Source: CAWDPQ01 sp963804245
GTDB taxonomy: Bacteria > Acidobacteriota > Vicinamibacteria > Vicinamibacterales > 2-12-FULL-66-21
Assembly: GCA_963804245.1 (NCBI GenBank)
Contig: CAWDPQ010000009.1
Span: 310,001-374,000 of the forward strand
Reading direction: 5' to 3'
Length of the DNA stretch: 64,000 nucleotides
The notes below the pieces were generated by a model. That model made no database searches, was not told the DNA's origin, and saw nothing but the letters and a program-made list of their open reading frames with translations. Shown here one piece after another: positions 1-8,934 of the stretch. Position 1 is the first letter of the stretch, and every line of letters starts with the position of its first letter. The position numbers and the translations under genes are program-made.

Positions 1-82
1 GGCACGTGCGGCGAATACATTCGGGTCGGAGCCATCAGGCGAGACCATCGCCGGGATACTAGCACGGCACATTGCGCGTTCC

Positions 83-147
83 GTGACGCCCGGCCTGAAG
101 GGCCTACGGCGCGGCTCTGTGACGCCCGGCCTAAAGGCCGGGCCTAC
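83..147. repeat. Two tandem copies of a short GC-rich hairpin
   Basis: Two adjacent copies of one motif occur at 83-107 and 119-147. The second can fold into a perfect stem (GCCCGGCCT pairing with AGGCCGGGC around an AA loop); the first has lost symmetry. They lie just after the stop codon of the permease gene on the minus strand. The same motif, with GCCCGACCT arms, recurs at 5669-5688 directly after another permease-type gene. A REP-like element or a rho-independent-type terminator without a T tract are both possible. Confidence 0.6.
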
Positions 148-154
148 GGTGCGA

Positions 155-2617
155 CTATTCCTCCCGCAACGCCACGACGGGATCGACGAGTGTCGCCCGC
201 CGTGCCGGTAGATAGCTCGCCAGCAGCGCGATCGCGATCAGTACGATCGGCACCGCGGAAAACGTCACCACGTCCGTCGTGCTCACGCCGAACAGAAGGC
301 TGGCCATGACGCGCGTCAGCGCCGCCGCACCAACGAGGCCGATGACAATTCCGGCGCCGGTGAGCTCCATGCCTTGCCGGATCACCATACCGACTATGCG
401 GCTTCGTTGGGCGCCCAGTGCCAGGCGCACGCCGATGTCGTGCGTTCCTTGTGTCACCAAGTACGACATGACGCCGTAAACCCCGACCACCGCCAGTATC
501 AGCGCGAACGCCGCGAAGGCCCCGAGCATCAAGGTCGAAAATCGCTGGCGGGCCAGTGACGCGTGCATGCGGTCCTGCATGGTGCGGACGTCATACACCG
601 GGATGGTAGGGTCGACTTCCTGGATCGCACGCGCGATGGCGCCGGCGGCAGCCGCCGGATCCGATGACGTCCTCGCCACCTGGTATTGCAGCAGTCCCGG
701 CGACGGGCGATAGAACACGATGCGGCCATCGATATCAAGGCCGTATTGCTTCACCGTGCCGACGACCCCGACGATCGTCATGGGCTGCTTGGGATCTCGC
801 CAGAGATGCTTGCCAAGCGGATCCTGGCCTGGCCAGAAACGCTGCGCGAACTTCTCGTCGACGATGACCACCGGCTGCGCGTTCGGCAGCGTGTCGAACT
901 CAGAGAAGGAGCGGCCCTTCAGCAGAGGAATTTCCAGTGTACGGAAATAATCCGGTGTGGCGGCGCGCTGATCGACCTGCAGTTCCTGCCCGGGCTGCGG
1001 GGTGAAACCTTCAACATTGATCGAGCCCCAGCCGACAGCCGACGTGAAGGGCAGCGCCGAGACGGCACCGCGCACCTTCACGCCAGGTACGGCGGCGATC
1101 TTGTCGCTGATCTGGCGGAAGAACTCGACCGCGGCCTCACGGTTTGGAAACTGCCGGCCGCTGGCTCCGAGGCGCATGGAGATCACGTTGTCCGCGTTGA
1201 ATCCCGGCGACACATCCTGCAGGTGCATGAAACTGCGAATGAGGAGTCCGGCGCCGATCAAAAGCATGAGAGAAAGCGCGACCTCGGATACCACGAGCAG
1301 GCTCCGCAGGCGGCGCCGCGAGGTACCGAAGCCGCCATCTCCCTGCGCGCTGCGGCCGCCGAGTTTGAGCGAGGTGTTGAGGTCGACGTTGACGGCGCGC
1401 AACGCCGGAGCGAGGCCGAAGACGATCCCCGTCAGGATTGACACGCCGAAGGTGAACGCCAGCACGGAGCCGTCGATGGTGATGACGTCCAGGCGTGGAA
1501 TGTTGCCAGGGTTGATCGTGCGAACGAGGTACAGGCTCCCTTTGGCGATCAGCAGGCCGACCGCGCCGCCCATCAGGCCCAGCAGCACCGTTTCCGTCAG
1601 CAGCTGACGGACGAGGCGTTTCCAGCTCGCGCCAAGTGCCGTGCGGATCGCCACCTCCTTCTGCCGCCCGCTGGCGCGCGTCAGCAGCAGGTTGGCAACG
1701 TTGGCGCAGGCGATGAGAAGAACCAGCGCAACCGATCCCAGCAGCACCAGCACGGCCCGCCGGACGTCGCCGACGACCTGCTCGAGCAGCGGGACCACGC
1801 TGATGGTGAACGTGCGATCGCGTTTGTCTTTGTCGCGGATGTTGGCGGCGATGACGCTGATGTCCGCCTGCGCCTGCTCGACGGTCACGCCCGGCTTCAG
1901 ACGCGCCATGAGGTTGTAGTTCTCGTCGCCGCGGCGATTGACCGCGTCAGCTCCGAACGGCAGTGGCAGGAACACGTCCATCTGTCTGATGCTCGACACG
2001 GTGGGCATCACTTCTTCGTTCAACAGGAACTCGGGCCGGAGCACGCCGACGACCGTGAACAGATTCTTGTCGGTTCCCGAACCGGCGGCGATGCCGTTCA
2101 GCGTGATGCTCCTGCCGACAATGTTCGGATCGGAATTGAAGAGCCGCCGCCAGAAGTTGTTGCTGAGAATCACCACCGCCGGTTTGCCAGGCGTGTCCTC
2201 TTCTGGAAGCAGCAGCCGTCCGTAGAGCGGCTGCGCCCCCAGCAGATGGAACAGGCTGGAGGACGTGCTCAGCGCTTCGACTCGTTCCGGCTGATCCAGG
2301 CCAACCAGCGTTCCGCTTCGGCCTTGAGAAATCGACATCTCCTCGAAGGAACGGTTCTCGTTCTGAATGTCGATGTACTGACCTGGCGAGGGCCAGTCTT
2401 GCGGGATGTTGATGCCAGGAGAACGGAGCCACAACACCACGAGCCGATCGGGATCGGGATAGGGCAGTGGCTCGAGCAGGAGCGCGTTGACGACGCTGAA
2501 GATCGCGGTGTTGGCGCCGATGCCAATCGCCAGTGAGACGACGATCACCAGGGTGACGCCGGCGCTGCTTCGCAGCGTGCGCAGCGCATAACGGAAGTCC
2601 TGCAGGAAAGTTCGCAT
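155..2617 (-). CDS. ADOP-type ABC transporter permease (MacB/FtsX family)
   Basis: An 820-residue inner-membrane protein with the duplicated MacB/FtsX layout typical of acidobacterial permeases that lack their own ATPase. The N-terminus has a membrane segment around residues 20-42 containing the family motif GIGANTAIFS, then a periplasmic MacB-PCD domain. A first FtsX domain follows at about 285-400 (AIRTALGAS is the usual cytoplasmic loop), then a second periplasmic domain and a second FtsX domain at about 695-815 with GVRLALGAQ. It ends in PARRATLVDPVVALREE, the usual tail of the class. The start at 2617 is preceded by GGAGGAGATC. It lies 17 bp downstream of the CehA/McbA gene and is probably co-transcribed. 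The substrate cannot be told from the sequence. Confidence 0.93.
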   Translation of the reverse strand: MRTFLQDFRYALRTLRSSAGVTLVIVVSLAIGIGANTAIFSVVNALLLEPLPYPDPDRLVVLWLRSPGINIPQDWPSPGQYIDIQNENRSFEEMSISQGRSGTLVGLDQPERVEALSTSSSLFHLLGAQPLYGRLLLPEEDTPGKPAVVILSNNFWRRLFNSDPNIVGRSITLNGIAAGSGTDKNLFTVVGVLRPEFLLNEEVMPTVSSIRQMDVFLPLPFGADAVNRRGDENYNLMARLKPGVTVEQAQADISVIAANIRDKDKRDRTFTISVVPLLEQVVGDVRRAVLVLLGSVALVLLIACANVANLLLTRASGRQKEVAIRTALGASWKRLVRQLLTETVLLGLMGGAVGLLIAKGSLYLVRTINPGNIPRLDVITIDGSVLAFTFGVSILTGIVFGLAPALRAVNVDLNTSLKLGGRSAQGDGGFGTSRRRLRSLLVVSEVALSLMLLIGAGLLIRSFMHLQDVSPGFNADNVISMRLGASGRQFPNREAAVEFFRQISDKIAAVPGVKVRGAVSALPFTSAVGWGSINVEGFTPQPGQELQVDQRAATPDYFRTLEIPLLKGRSFSEFDTLPNAQPVVIVDEKFAQRFWPGQDPLGKHLWRDPKQPMTIVGVVGTVKQYGLDIDGRIVFYRPSPGLLQYQVARTSSDPAAAAGAIARAIQEVDPTIPVYDVRTMQDRMHASLARQRFSTLMLGAFAAFALILAVVGVYGVMSYLVTQGTHDIGVRLALGAQRSRIVGMVIRQGMELTGAGIVIGLVGAAALTRVMASLLFGVSTTDVVTFSAVPIVLIAIALLASYLPARRATLVDPVVALREE

Positions 2618-2634
2618 CTCGGTGATCTCCTCCT

Positions 2635-5202
2635 CTACTGACTCGACGTCGCAGTCGCTTCCTTGAGGAATGTGCGATAGACCGCCCGCGCTTCATCGAA
2701 TTGCGCGTAGACGTGATCTTTTTCCTTCTGCGACCGCCATCCCGGCCACGCCCCGGCCATCTGCTGCAGCTTGTCGATCCATTTGAGGCAATAAGTGGCC
2801 GCCGTCGCGCTGCGAACAGGTTGATTGCCCACGGTGACCCAGACGGGATTCGTGAATCCCTGTGCGAACGTGGTGTCGAGCGGATACCGTTCCTTGGGAC
2901 TCCCTTCGGCGCGCAGATGATACCAACCGCTGCGCGTCGCCTTGAGCGTCTTCGACAACTCCGCACTCATTCGATCGGGGGAGAGCGGGATCTTCTCGAC
3001 CACGTCACCGTTGAAGATTAAGGTCACCGTCTCGAGCGGCGTGATCGAGCGTACGCGCGCGGCAATCGTGACGTCTCCACCAGAGGCGGGCAGCGTCACT
3101 TCCTCGCCAGGAATCTTGCCGTTGACGGTGAGCTCGACGAGCGGACCGGTCGTGACGAACGCGCGTCCGGCGCGCAGGCCCTCGAACCAGGCGTCAGCGG
3201 TCAGACCACGATCGCCCGTGAAAACATACGTGCGCGCAGATCCGACGAGCTTCGATCGATGCATGCTGCTGATCGAGTCTTCACCGCCGACCGCGGTCAC
3301 CCGCAGGCCGTTGTTGAGGATCGCGTACCAGGGATAGAAGCCGGCCGTTCCCGAGTTCGACCATTCGACGGCGTCCGTGGTCTTCAGCGCGGCATCGACG
3401 ATGAAGCCCTTGGCGCCGCCGAGGTCGGCGTTGAGCGGATCGTTGCCACCCGATCGATCGGCGCTCTGACTGCCGAATGCGTGCACGTATCCGACGGTCG
3501 CCCCCTGCGCTTTCGCTTTACGGAACATGTCGGTATTGCTCGGGTACAGGCTCTCGATGGCCGTTCCCTCGTAGCCGGTCGTGAACGGACTGATCAGATG
3601 ATCGCGCAGCAGAAACATGAAGACGTGACCGTAGAACGGTGGGCGGTACTCCTGCCCGACCACCAGAACCCGCTCGCGCGTCGACAGCGGATGCGCCTTG
3701 CCGCCCGGAACGAAGTACTGATGATCGAGAATGCGATTGTCCTTGTTGGCAATCTGCTCGTTCACGATGTCCTGATCCTCGGCGGCGGACATCATCATCA
3801 GGTTTTCGAGCGTGTTATGGAGGTTGCCGGCGTAGTTCATATGGACATGCGTCGACCCGTTGTACCACCCGCGCGCCGACAGGTTGATCACGGGCTGTAG
3901 CACCAGGTCGGCCTGAGCGCTCTTCCCCTCGACCACCTCGACGCTCGCCTTCGCTGGTACGAACTCGAATCCCTTGACTGCCTCGACGGTGACCGACCCC
4001 ACCGGCACCTCGAGGCGAAAAGTGCCCTGCTGGTGGAACACTTGATCGCCGGCACCGCTGACTCGGGAATACATGTCGGTCGGCGTGTAGTGCTTGCCAT
4101 CCGAGGCGGTGAGGTGAATGCGTGCCGCCGTGGGCTGTGTAGTGTCCCGATCGGTCGTTCGCACGGACAGAATGCCCATCGGCCGCTTCCACCGCCGCTC
4201 GCTCACGGCAATCTTCTTCAGCGCGCCGCCATAGGTCTCGAGCAGTTGCAACTGCGGCAGCCCACCTTCATTGGCGATGAAGGCGATCCATTCGCCGTCG
4301 GGCGACCACCGCGGGTGGAAGGCATCGTGCTGAAAGAATGTCAGCTTGTAGGGCTCGCCGCCTGACGTGGGCTGCACGTAGAGGTTGTTGTACTGATCCG
4401 CGGCGCCGCTCGTCGACGAGTAGACGAAGCGCTTGCCGTCGAGCGACACGTGCGGCCGCGTGCGGTAGAGCGTCTGCTCCGACAAGACAGTGATCGCCTT
4501 GTCGATGCCGTTCGCGGCGGCAGGCACGCGCAGGACGTTCCCCGAGCCCAGCGCAACGTTCCGGTTCGACACCAGGAGCAGTTCCTTCCCGTCCGGGAAC
4601 CAGGAAGGCGTGATGTGCATGTCCATCCTTCCGAAATACAGACGATCGCGCCCGAAATCGTTGTCGCGGGTAACCGCGATCTCGTCGCCGACGAACTGGC
4701 CGTCCTTGATCGATCGGATGAAAACGTTGAAGTTTCCCGCCGGCTTCGTCGCCACGTAGGCCAGTCGCGTCCCGTCGGGTGAGAACCTCGGGTCCATGTA
4801 GATCTGCTCGTCGGACGTCAACGTCCGGCTCTCACCGGTCGCCGCATTCACGATCTCCAGCTGAATCGTTCCCCCACCATCGTCCGCGACGTAGACGATC
4901 CACCGCCCGTCTGGCGACCAGTCGGGCATCGAGTGGTACTTCCGGTTGTAGGTGAGCTCCCGCGCCTTGCCCGATGTCGGCTCAATCGTCCAGATCGAGC
5001 CGCTCATCGCGATGGCGATCGACGAACCGTCCGGCGACCAGGCTGGTGCCCAGGGAGTCGAGCTGGGCGCCGGCGCAAAGTAGTAGTTGTGCATGTAGTT
5101 CGCGCCCTGCCTGGCGGAGCGATAGGTGCGCCCTCCCTGGCCGTCGATGTGGGCGACGGCGAGGAGCACGACAGCGATCGAGGTCATGAGGCGTCGGAGC
5201 AT
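2635..5202 (-). CDS. Secreted CehA/McbA-family metallohydrolase with TolB-like propeller
   Basis: An 855-residue exported protein. A signal peptide (MLRRLMTSIAVVLLAVAH) is followed by five or six WD40-like/PD40 blades up to about residue 330, seen as repeated SPDG motifs (WSPDGSSIA, WSPDGRWIV, FSPDGTRLA). A short beta-rich linker leads to a PHP-like domain from about residue 445, whose start GSTHVHMNYAG carries the histidines expected to bind metal; a later GYVHAFG motif probably adds another ligand. This combination is known from acidobacterial CehA/McbA hydrolases related to carbaryl hydrolase, but the natural substrate is unknown. The start is preceded by AAGGA. The permease gene follows 17 bp downstream, suggesting a shared transcript. 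Confidence 0.88.
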   Translation of the reverse strand: MLRRLMTSIAVVLLAVAHIDGQGGRTYRSARQGANYMHNYYFAPAPSSTPWAPAWSPDGSSIAIAMSGSIWTIEPTSGKARELTYNRKYHSMPDWSPDGRWIVYVADDGGGTIQLEIVNAATGESRTLTSDEQIYMDPRFSPDGTRLAYVATKPAGNFNVFIRSIKDGQFVGDEIAVTRDNDFGRDRLYFGRMDMHITPSWFPDGKELLLVSNRNVALGSGNVLRVPAAANGIDKAITVLSEQTLYRTRPHVSLDGKRFVYSSTSGAADQYNNLYVQPTSGGEPYKLTFFQHDAFHPRWSPDGEWIAFIANEGGLPQLQLLETYGGALKKIAVSERRWKRPMGILSVRTTDRDTTQPTAARIHLTASDGKHYTPTDMYSRVSGAGDQVFHQQGTFRLEVPVGSVTVEAVKGFEFVPAKASVEVVEGKSAQADLVLQPVINLSARGWYNGSTHVHMNYAGNLHNTLENLMMMSAAEDQDIVNEQIANKDNRILDHQYFVPGGKAHPLSTRERVLVVGQEYRPPFYGHVFMFLLRDHLISPFTTGYEGTAIESLYPSNTDMFRKAKAQGATVGYVHAFGSQSADRSGGNDPLNADLGGAKGFIVDAALKTTDAVEWSNSGTAGFYPWYAILNNGLRVTAVGGEDSISSMHRSKLVGSARTYVFTGDRGLTADAWFEGLRAGRAFVTTGPLVELTVNGKIPGEEVTLPASGGDVTIAARVRSITPLETVTLIFNGDVVEKIPLSPDRMSAELSKTLKATRSGWYHLRAEGSPKERYPLDTTFAQGFTNPVWVTVGNQPVRSATAATYCLKWIDKLQQMAGAWPGWRSQKEKDHVYAQFDEARAVYRTFLKEATATSSQ

Positions 5203-5668
5203 AGGGCGGTCCTTCTAAGTCCCGAATCCCACGTGCGTGTCTAGTGGCGTATAGCTTCAATCCGCGTTGGTTGCTTGTCAAAGAGCAAAAGGAGAAGAAG
5301 AGATAAGGAGAAAACGCAGAGCGCGCGGCGGGGCAGAGACACCGGGGATGCTCAGCTGGCAGGAACCGAGCAGTCGCGCGACTGCCCTCCACAATCCTAC
5401 CGACCCGAGACGTCTCTGCCGGTCTGCGGTCCCCGCGTTGAGCGCTTGTCAGCGGCTGTCGCTCACGATGTACCCTACTGATGGCACTGCACGATCTCCT
5501 GATCTCCTCGTCTCCTGTTGCTTTAGGCCAGCGAACATCGCGGATTGAGGCCATCCGCCAGTAAACCGGGAGTGCTCAATGGCCCCTGTGGCGATCGTCC
5601 CAGCTTGACGGCCGCGTTTCGCGCCACGCGGATCGATCCGGCAGAGGTCCTGAGGCAGAGTTGAACAC
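5203..5668. other. Intergenic region without a convincing gene
   Basis: About 465 bp between the CehA/McbA gene and the permease remnant. Open frames here lack a ribosome-binding site and recognisable protein features. The stretch includes a purine-rich run (5280-5320) and, near 5490-5520, the pyrimidine micro-repeat GATCTCCTGATCTCCT, which reappears around 31690 (reverse complement) and 32325. Promoter elements for the CehA/McbA gene presumably lie at the left edge, but I cannot assign them. Confidence 0.5.
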
Positions 5669-5688
5669 GCCCGACCTGAAGGTCGGGC
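5669..5688. repeat. GC-rich hairpin, same family as at 83-147
   Basis: Perfect 9-bp inverted repeat: GCCCGACCT (5669-5677), GA loop, AGGTCGGGC (5680-5688). It directly abuts the stop codon of the permease remnant on the minus strand; the TAG stop itself belongs to the conserved TAGGCCCG edge of the repeat. This is the third copy of the motif in the first 6 kb. Confidence 0.65.
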
Positions 5689-6178
5689 CTACTCGATTCG
5701 CAACGCGATGATTGGGTCGACCTGTGCCGCGCGCCGTGCTGGATGATCCTTGCCCAGCGTGTCTTCTCCGGCCGCGAACGTGCGTCCCAGAACGGGTCGA
5801 ATCCCCAGGATGTCGAAGTATGGGGCACTCACCTGGTTGATGCGCAGCTGACGCGGCTCACCCAGCCCGGAGAGCGTCGCCGTTTTCCCCGTCGACGCCG
5901 CCATCGCCGTGAACGAGGTGTTCTGCTTCTGCCAGTCCAGGAAGTTCAGGGCCGAAATGCCGTTACGCTGTCCGCCGGGAGGCTTTTCCCACACCTGGAC
6001 GAGGCGTTCGGGCTCGGGATACGCGAGCGGTTTGAGCAGTACCACCATCGAGGAAACTGAAGATCGCCGTGTTGGCGCCGAGGCCCAGCGCGATCGTCAG
6101 CACCGCAACGGCTGTGAACCCCGGGCTCTTCCGTAGGCTACGGAAGGCGAAGCGGATGTCGGCGGGAAGCATAGACAC
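5689..6178 (-). pseudogene. Collapsed ADOP permease remnant (internal deletion plus frameshift)
   Basis: The start at 6178 reads MSMLPADIRFAFRSLRKSP and the TM motif LGLGANTAIFS, a normal ADOP N-terminus. After about 45 residues the frame shifts, and the MacB-PCD sequence continues in another frame (PLAYPEPERLVQVWEKPPGG ... RPVLGRTFAAGED). It then jumps straight to the last residues of the family (PARRAAQVDPIIALRIE) and stops. Full members have about 800 residues, so some 2 kb covering both FtsX domains has been lost. It cannot make a working permease. The flanking hairpin at 5669-5688 may relate to the deletion. Confidence 0.85.
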
Positions 6179-6256
6179 TCAGACGGTAAAACCCAGCGAG
6201 AAGTTGACAAGAGCGATGAGCGAGCGGAGCAGAGTGCCCGCGGCGACATCACGAAA

Positions 6257-6439
6257 TCACTTCGACCGCTTGAACACGAGCGGCCACGTTTTTGGTCCTT
6301 GCGTCCATTTCTGCCCTGGCGTTTGAATCGCGCCCTCCCAATGGCCTGACGGTGCGGTTGCGGGCTGCGCAGAGGCGACGGCCGAAGACGCAACGAGGAC
6401 GATGAGCACGCGCGGAACGGTCAATCGGCATCTCGCCAT
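6257..6439 (-). CDS. Small secreted protein, possibly a truncated N-terminus
   Basis: A 60-residue frame starting MARCRLTVPRVLIVLVASSA with a clear signal peptide ending near SAQPA. A GHWEGAIQTPGQ segment follows, resembling the start of the mature part of acidobacterial secreted hydrolases. It then ends abruptly after FKRSK. The chosen ATG has AAAGGGA upstream; a second in-frame ATG lies 24 bp earlier. Its shortness and the family-like beginning suggest a gene cut off by the same rearrangement that damaged the neighbouring permease, but a genuine small secreted protein is possible. Confidence 0.4.
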   Translation of the reverse strand: MARCRLTVPRVLIVLVASSAVASAQPATAPSGHWEGAIQTPGQKWTQGPKTWPLVFKRSK

Positions 6440-6469
6440 GTGGTCCCTTTCTCTATTCCCCAAGTTGTC

Positions 6470-7279
6470 CTACAGGTTGCGGGTCGCCAATACTTCCTTT
6501 GCTGGTGTTCGGTCGCCCGTGCAGCTGATCAGCCGCGGCGCGATCAGATAGGTCAGTCGATACCCCAACTCCCCATAGAGCTGGAGGATGCGGTCGGTGG
6601 CCTGGTTGGAAAGCACGACGGGACCGGGGTGCTTCGCCAGCCATTGCGCCGTTCGAACCTGTTCATCCCAGCCGAAGCCGTCCTGCGAGTAGCTGCGGAA
6701 TTCGACATCGTACGGCGGATCGGCGTAGACAAAATCAGCCGGGTCGAGCGTGATCGCTTCGAAATCGACATTTGTGAATTCGAAGGGGGTGAACGCGGGG
6801 ATGTAGTCGGTGAAGTCCCGTCGATATTGGATCCGCTTATACCGTCCGAACGGTACGTTGAACTTCCCCTGCTGGTTGAACCGGCACAATCCGTTGTAGC
6901 CGGTCCGATTCAGGTAGTAGAACAGGCCGGCCGCCTCCGCGGTGTTCGACTTTCGAGTCGATAGCAGTTCGTTGAACCGCACCCGATTGGCGTAGTAGGT
7001 CGCCGCGTCATTTTTCATTACCACCCGCGTCTTCAGCCCGCGTTTCAGCCAGCGGTAGAAGTTCACGATGTGAGGATTTACGTCGTTGAGCAACGCACGC
7101 GTCGGCGACAGGCTGAGTGCGACCGCCAGACCACCACAGAATGGCTCGACCAGCCGGCTGCCGCGATGGAGTTCCCACAGCGGACGCAGATGGGGTACCT
7201 GCCAACGCTTTCCGCCAGCCCACTTCAGAGGCGGCCGAGTCATCGAGTCAATCGACCGTGGGGCGAGACGCGCCGTCAT
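6470..7279 (-). CDS. DNA adenine methylase (D12 class, Dam-like)
   Basis: A 269-residue N6-adenine DNA methyltransferase. The order of motifs is that of the alpha (D12/Dam) group: PPLKWAGGK (motif X, about residue 15), LVEPFCGG (motif I, SAM binding, about 42), LLNDVNPHI (motif II), and ADPPY (motif IV catalytic DPPY, about 185). Length is normal for the family. Its ATG overlaps the stop codon of the upstream MFS gene in an ATGA junction, indicating translational coupling. No restriction endonuclease lies nearby, so it looks like an orphan methylase; the target site cannot be read from sequence. An alternative internal ATG 36 bp downstream would remove a weakly conserved leader. Confidence 0.9.
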   Translation of the reverse strand: MTARLAPRSIDSMTRPPLKWAGGKRWQVPHLRPLWELHRGSRLVEPFCGGLAVALSLSPTRALLNDVNPHIVNFYRWLKRGLKTRVVMKNDAATYYANRVRFNELLSTRKSNTAEAAGLFYYLNRTGYNGLCRFNQQGKFNVPFGRYKRIQYRRDFTDYIPAFTPFEFTNVDFEAITLDPADFVYADPPYDVEFRSYSQDGFGWDEQVRTAQWLAKHPGPVVLSNQATDRILQLYGELGYRLTYLIAPRLISCTGDRTPAKEVLATRNL

Positions 7280-8556
7280 TCACCCGATCCCTCGGCGCGG
7301 TCCATCTCGACCGGTTTGGAGATGAGCAGCCAATAGCACAGCACGCCGGCAATGAGGATGCCGCCGCTGATGGTGAACGCGAGGACGAAGGATTTCGTCG
7401 CCGTCACCGTATAGCCGGTCAGCGCGGGGGCCACGATGCCGCCAAGATTGCCGCCGAAGTTCTGAATGCCCGAGACCGTTCCGACGATTCGCTTCGAGCA
7501 CACCGCTTGCGTGAGCGTCCAGCTGTTCGGCGACGTGATGCCGAGCCCGGCCAGTGACACGGTCATGAGCCAGACGCTCGTCACTCTGTCTTCGACCAGG
7601 GCTGCTGGGACAATCAGGCAGGCAATCAACATACCGACCGTGATGAACCATTTGCGCACGCTGCGCTCCGGATGGCCGTGTCGCACGAGCCAGTCGCTGG
7701 CCGCTCCCGATACCAGGATCACGACCATCATGATCAAGTACGGGACCGAGCTGTAAAATCCCATCTCGGCGGTTGTGAACTGGCGTCCCATGACCAAATA
7801 GGAAGGGAGCCACGTCACGTAGACGAACCAGACGTAGTCGAAGGCGAAGAATCCCAGGAAGATCCCGAGCACGGTCCGGTGCCTGAGAAGCGCCAGACCT
7901 TCCAGAAACGAGAACTGATTCCTCGACCCGGTGGCCGCAGGTCCTGCATGGTCGGACGCACGCTCGCGGCTTTTCCAGAATCGCAGCCAGGGCAACAGCC
8001 AGACGAGCGGGATCAGGCCAATCGTCAGAAAGAACCCGCGGTAGCCGAGCCTGGCAATCATCGTGGCGCCAATCGCGCCGATGAGCGCCTGGCCCAGGCG
8101 GAGTCCGCTCAGATAACTGGCGGTGACGAGTCCGCGCTCACGGTCGCGAAAAGTACGCGACACCGCGCTGGCACTTGCCGGGAATGCCACGGACTGACCG
8201 ACGCCGAGCGCCAGCCGCAATCCAATCAGGGAGGCGGCTCCGGCCGCAAACCCGGTGAAGGCGGACGCGACCGACCAGAACGCGTAACCGGCCGCATACG
8301 CCCATTTCACGCCGAAGCGATCGACGACCCATCCGGCAGGCACCTGACCGAACGCGTAAAGCCAGAAGAACGCGGAGAGCAGCACCCCCATCATCGATGC
8401 CGACAGCCCGAGGTCTTTCATCATGAACGGCGCGGCGATGGACAGGGCGCCCCGATGCGCGTAGCACACCACCATCGCAGCGACGAGCAGTGCCATCAGC
8501 GCCCACGACTTCGGTGCGTTCGTCCCAGGGTCTGCGGTTGGGATGGTCGTCTGCAC
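7276..8556 (-). CDS. MFS transporter, anion:cation symporter-like
   Basis: A 426-residue integral membrane protein with about twelve predicted transmembrane helices. After a short cytoplasmic leader, TM1 starts at SWALMALLVAAMVV, and the loop between TM2 and TM3 contains GWVVDRFGVKWAYA, the D-R-x-G signature of the major facilitator superfamily. Overall it resembles the ACS branch (hexuronate, galactonate or glucarate uptake), so a sugar acid is a likely substrate; this is inference. The start is GTG at 8556, without a strong ribosome-binding site. It overlaps the methylase gene by 4 bp. Confidence 0.88.
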   Translation of the reverse strand: MQTTIPTADPGTNAPKSWALMALLVAAMVVCYAHRGALSIAAPFMMKDLGLSASMMGVLLSAFFWLYAFGQVPAGWVVDRFGVKWAYAAGYAFWSVASAFTGFAAGAASLIGLRLALGVGQSVAFPASASAVSRTFRDRERGLVTASYLSGLRLGQALIGAIGATMIARLGYRGFFLTIGLIPLVWLLPWLRFWKSRERASDHAGPAATGSRNQFSFLEGLALLRHRTVLGIFLGFFAFDYVWFVYVTWLPSYLVMGRQFTTAEMGFYSSVPYLIMMVVILVSGAASDWLVRHGHPERSVRKWFITVGMLIACLIVPAALVEDRVTSVWLMTVSLAGLGITSPNSWTLTQAVCSKRIVGTVSGIQNFGGNLGGIVAPALTGYTVTATKSFVLAFTISGGILIAGVLCYWLLISKPVEMDRAEGSGE

Positions 8557-8704
8557 GGGAATAGGCTGGGGTCGGCGCAGACTATCAGGGAAACAGCATC
8601 AGAAGAAGAGCGTGGGGTGGCGCTCCGAGCGCACGAGGTGAATGAAAGCGCTAAAAAGACAGATAATCTACGCTGCGCAGGGAGAGACCGCCTTAAAAAA
8701 GGGG

Positions 8705-8910
8705 ACTTAAGCCCGCTGAGAAAGCGCCCGCGGCCCGAGCGAGCGGCCGGAGGGAAGCCCGGCGAAGCCGGGCCCGCGAGCGAGAGCGCTTGGGGGTGCC
8801 CGCCTCCGCTGGTCGCGGAAGAGAGGCGGGCGACCAGCTACGGCGAGGTTTCGCCGTAGCGCGCATGGATTGTCGGCGCGCGGAGGCGGAGGGCCCCAAG
8901 CGCATTGAGA
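8705..8910 (+). repeat. Dispersed GC-rich repeat, copy A (full length)
   Basis: About 200 bp running from GCGGCCCGAGCGAGCGGCCGG to GGAGGGCCCCAAGCGCATTGAG. It contains a perfect stem-loop, CTACGGCGA-GGTT-TCGCCGTAG (around 8838-8859), and the landmark string ATGGATTGTCGGCGCGCGG. The same sequence recurs at 33281-33448 (inverted) and 40677-40918, with partial copies at 33449-33845 and 49757-49838. It fills most of the 378-bp gap between the MFS and aminotransferase genes. It encodes no plausible protein. Confidence 0.85.
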
Positions 8911-8934
8911 AAAACAGGCAAGGGAGAAGGAATA

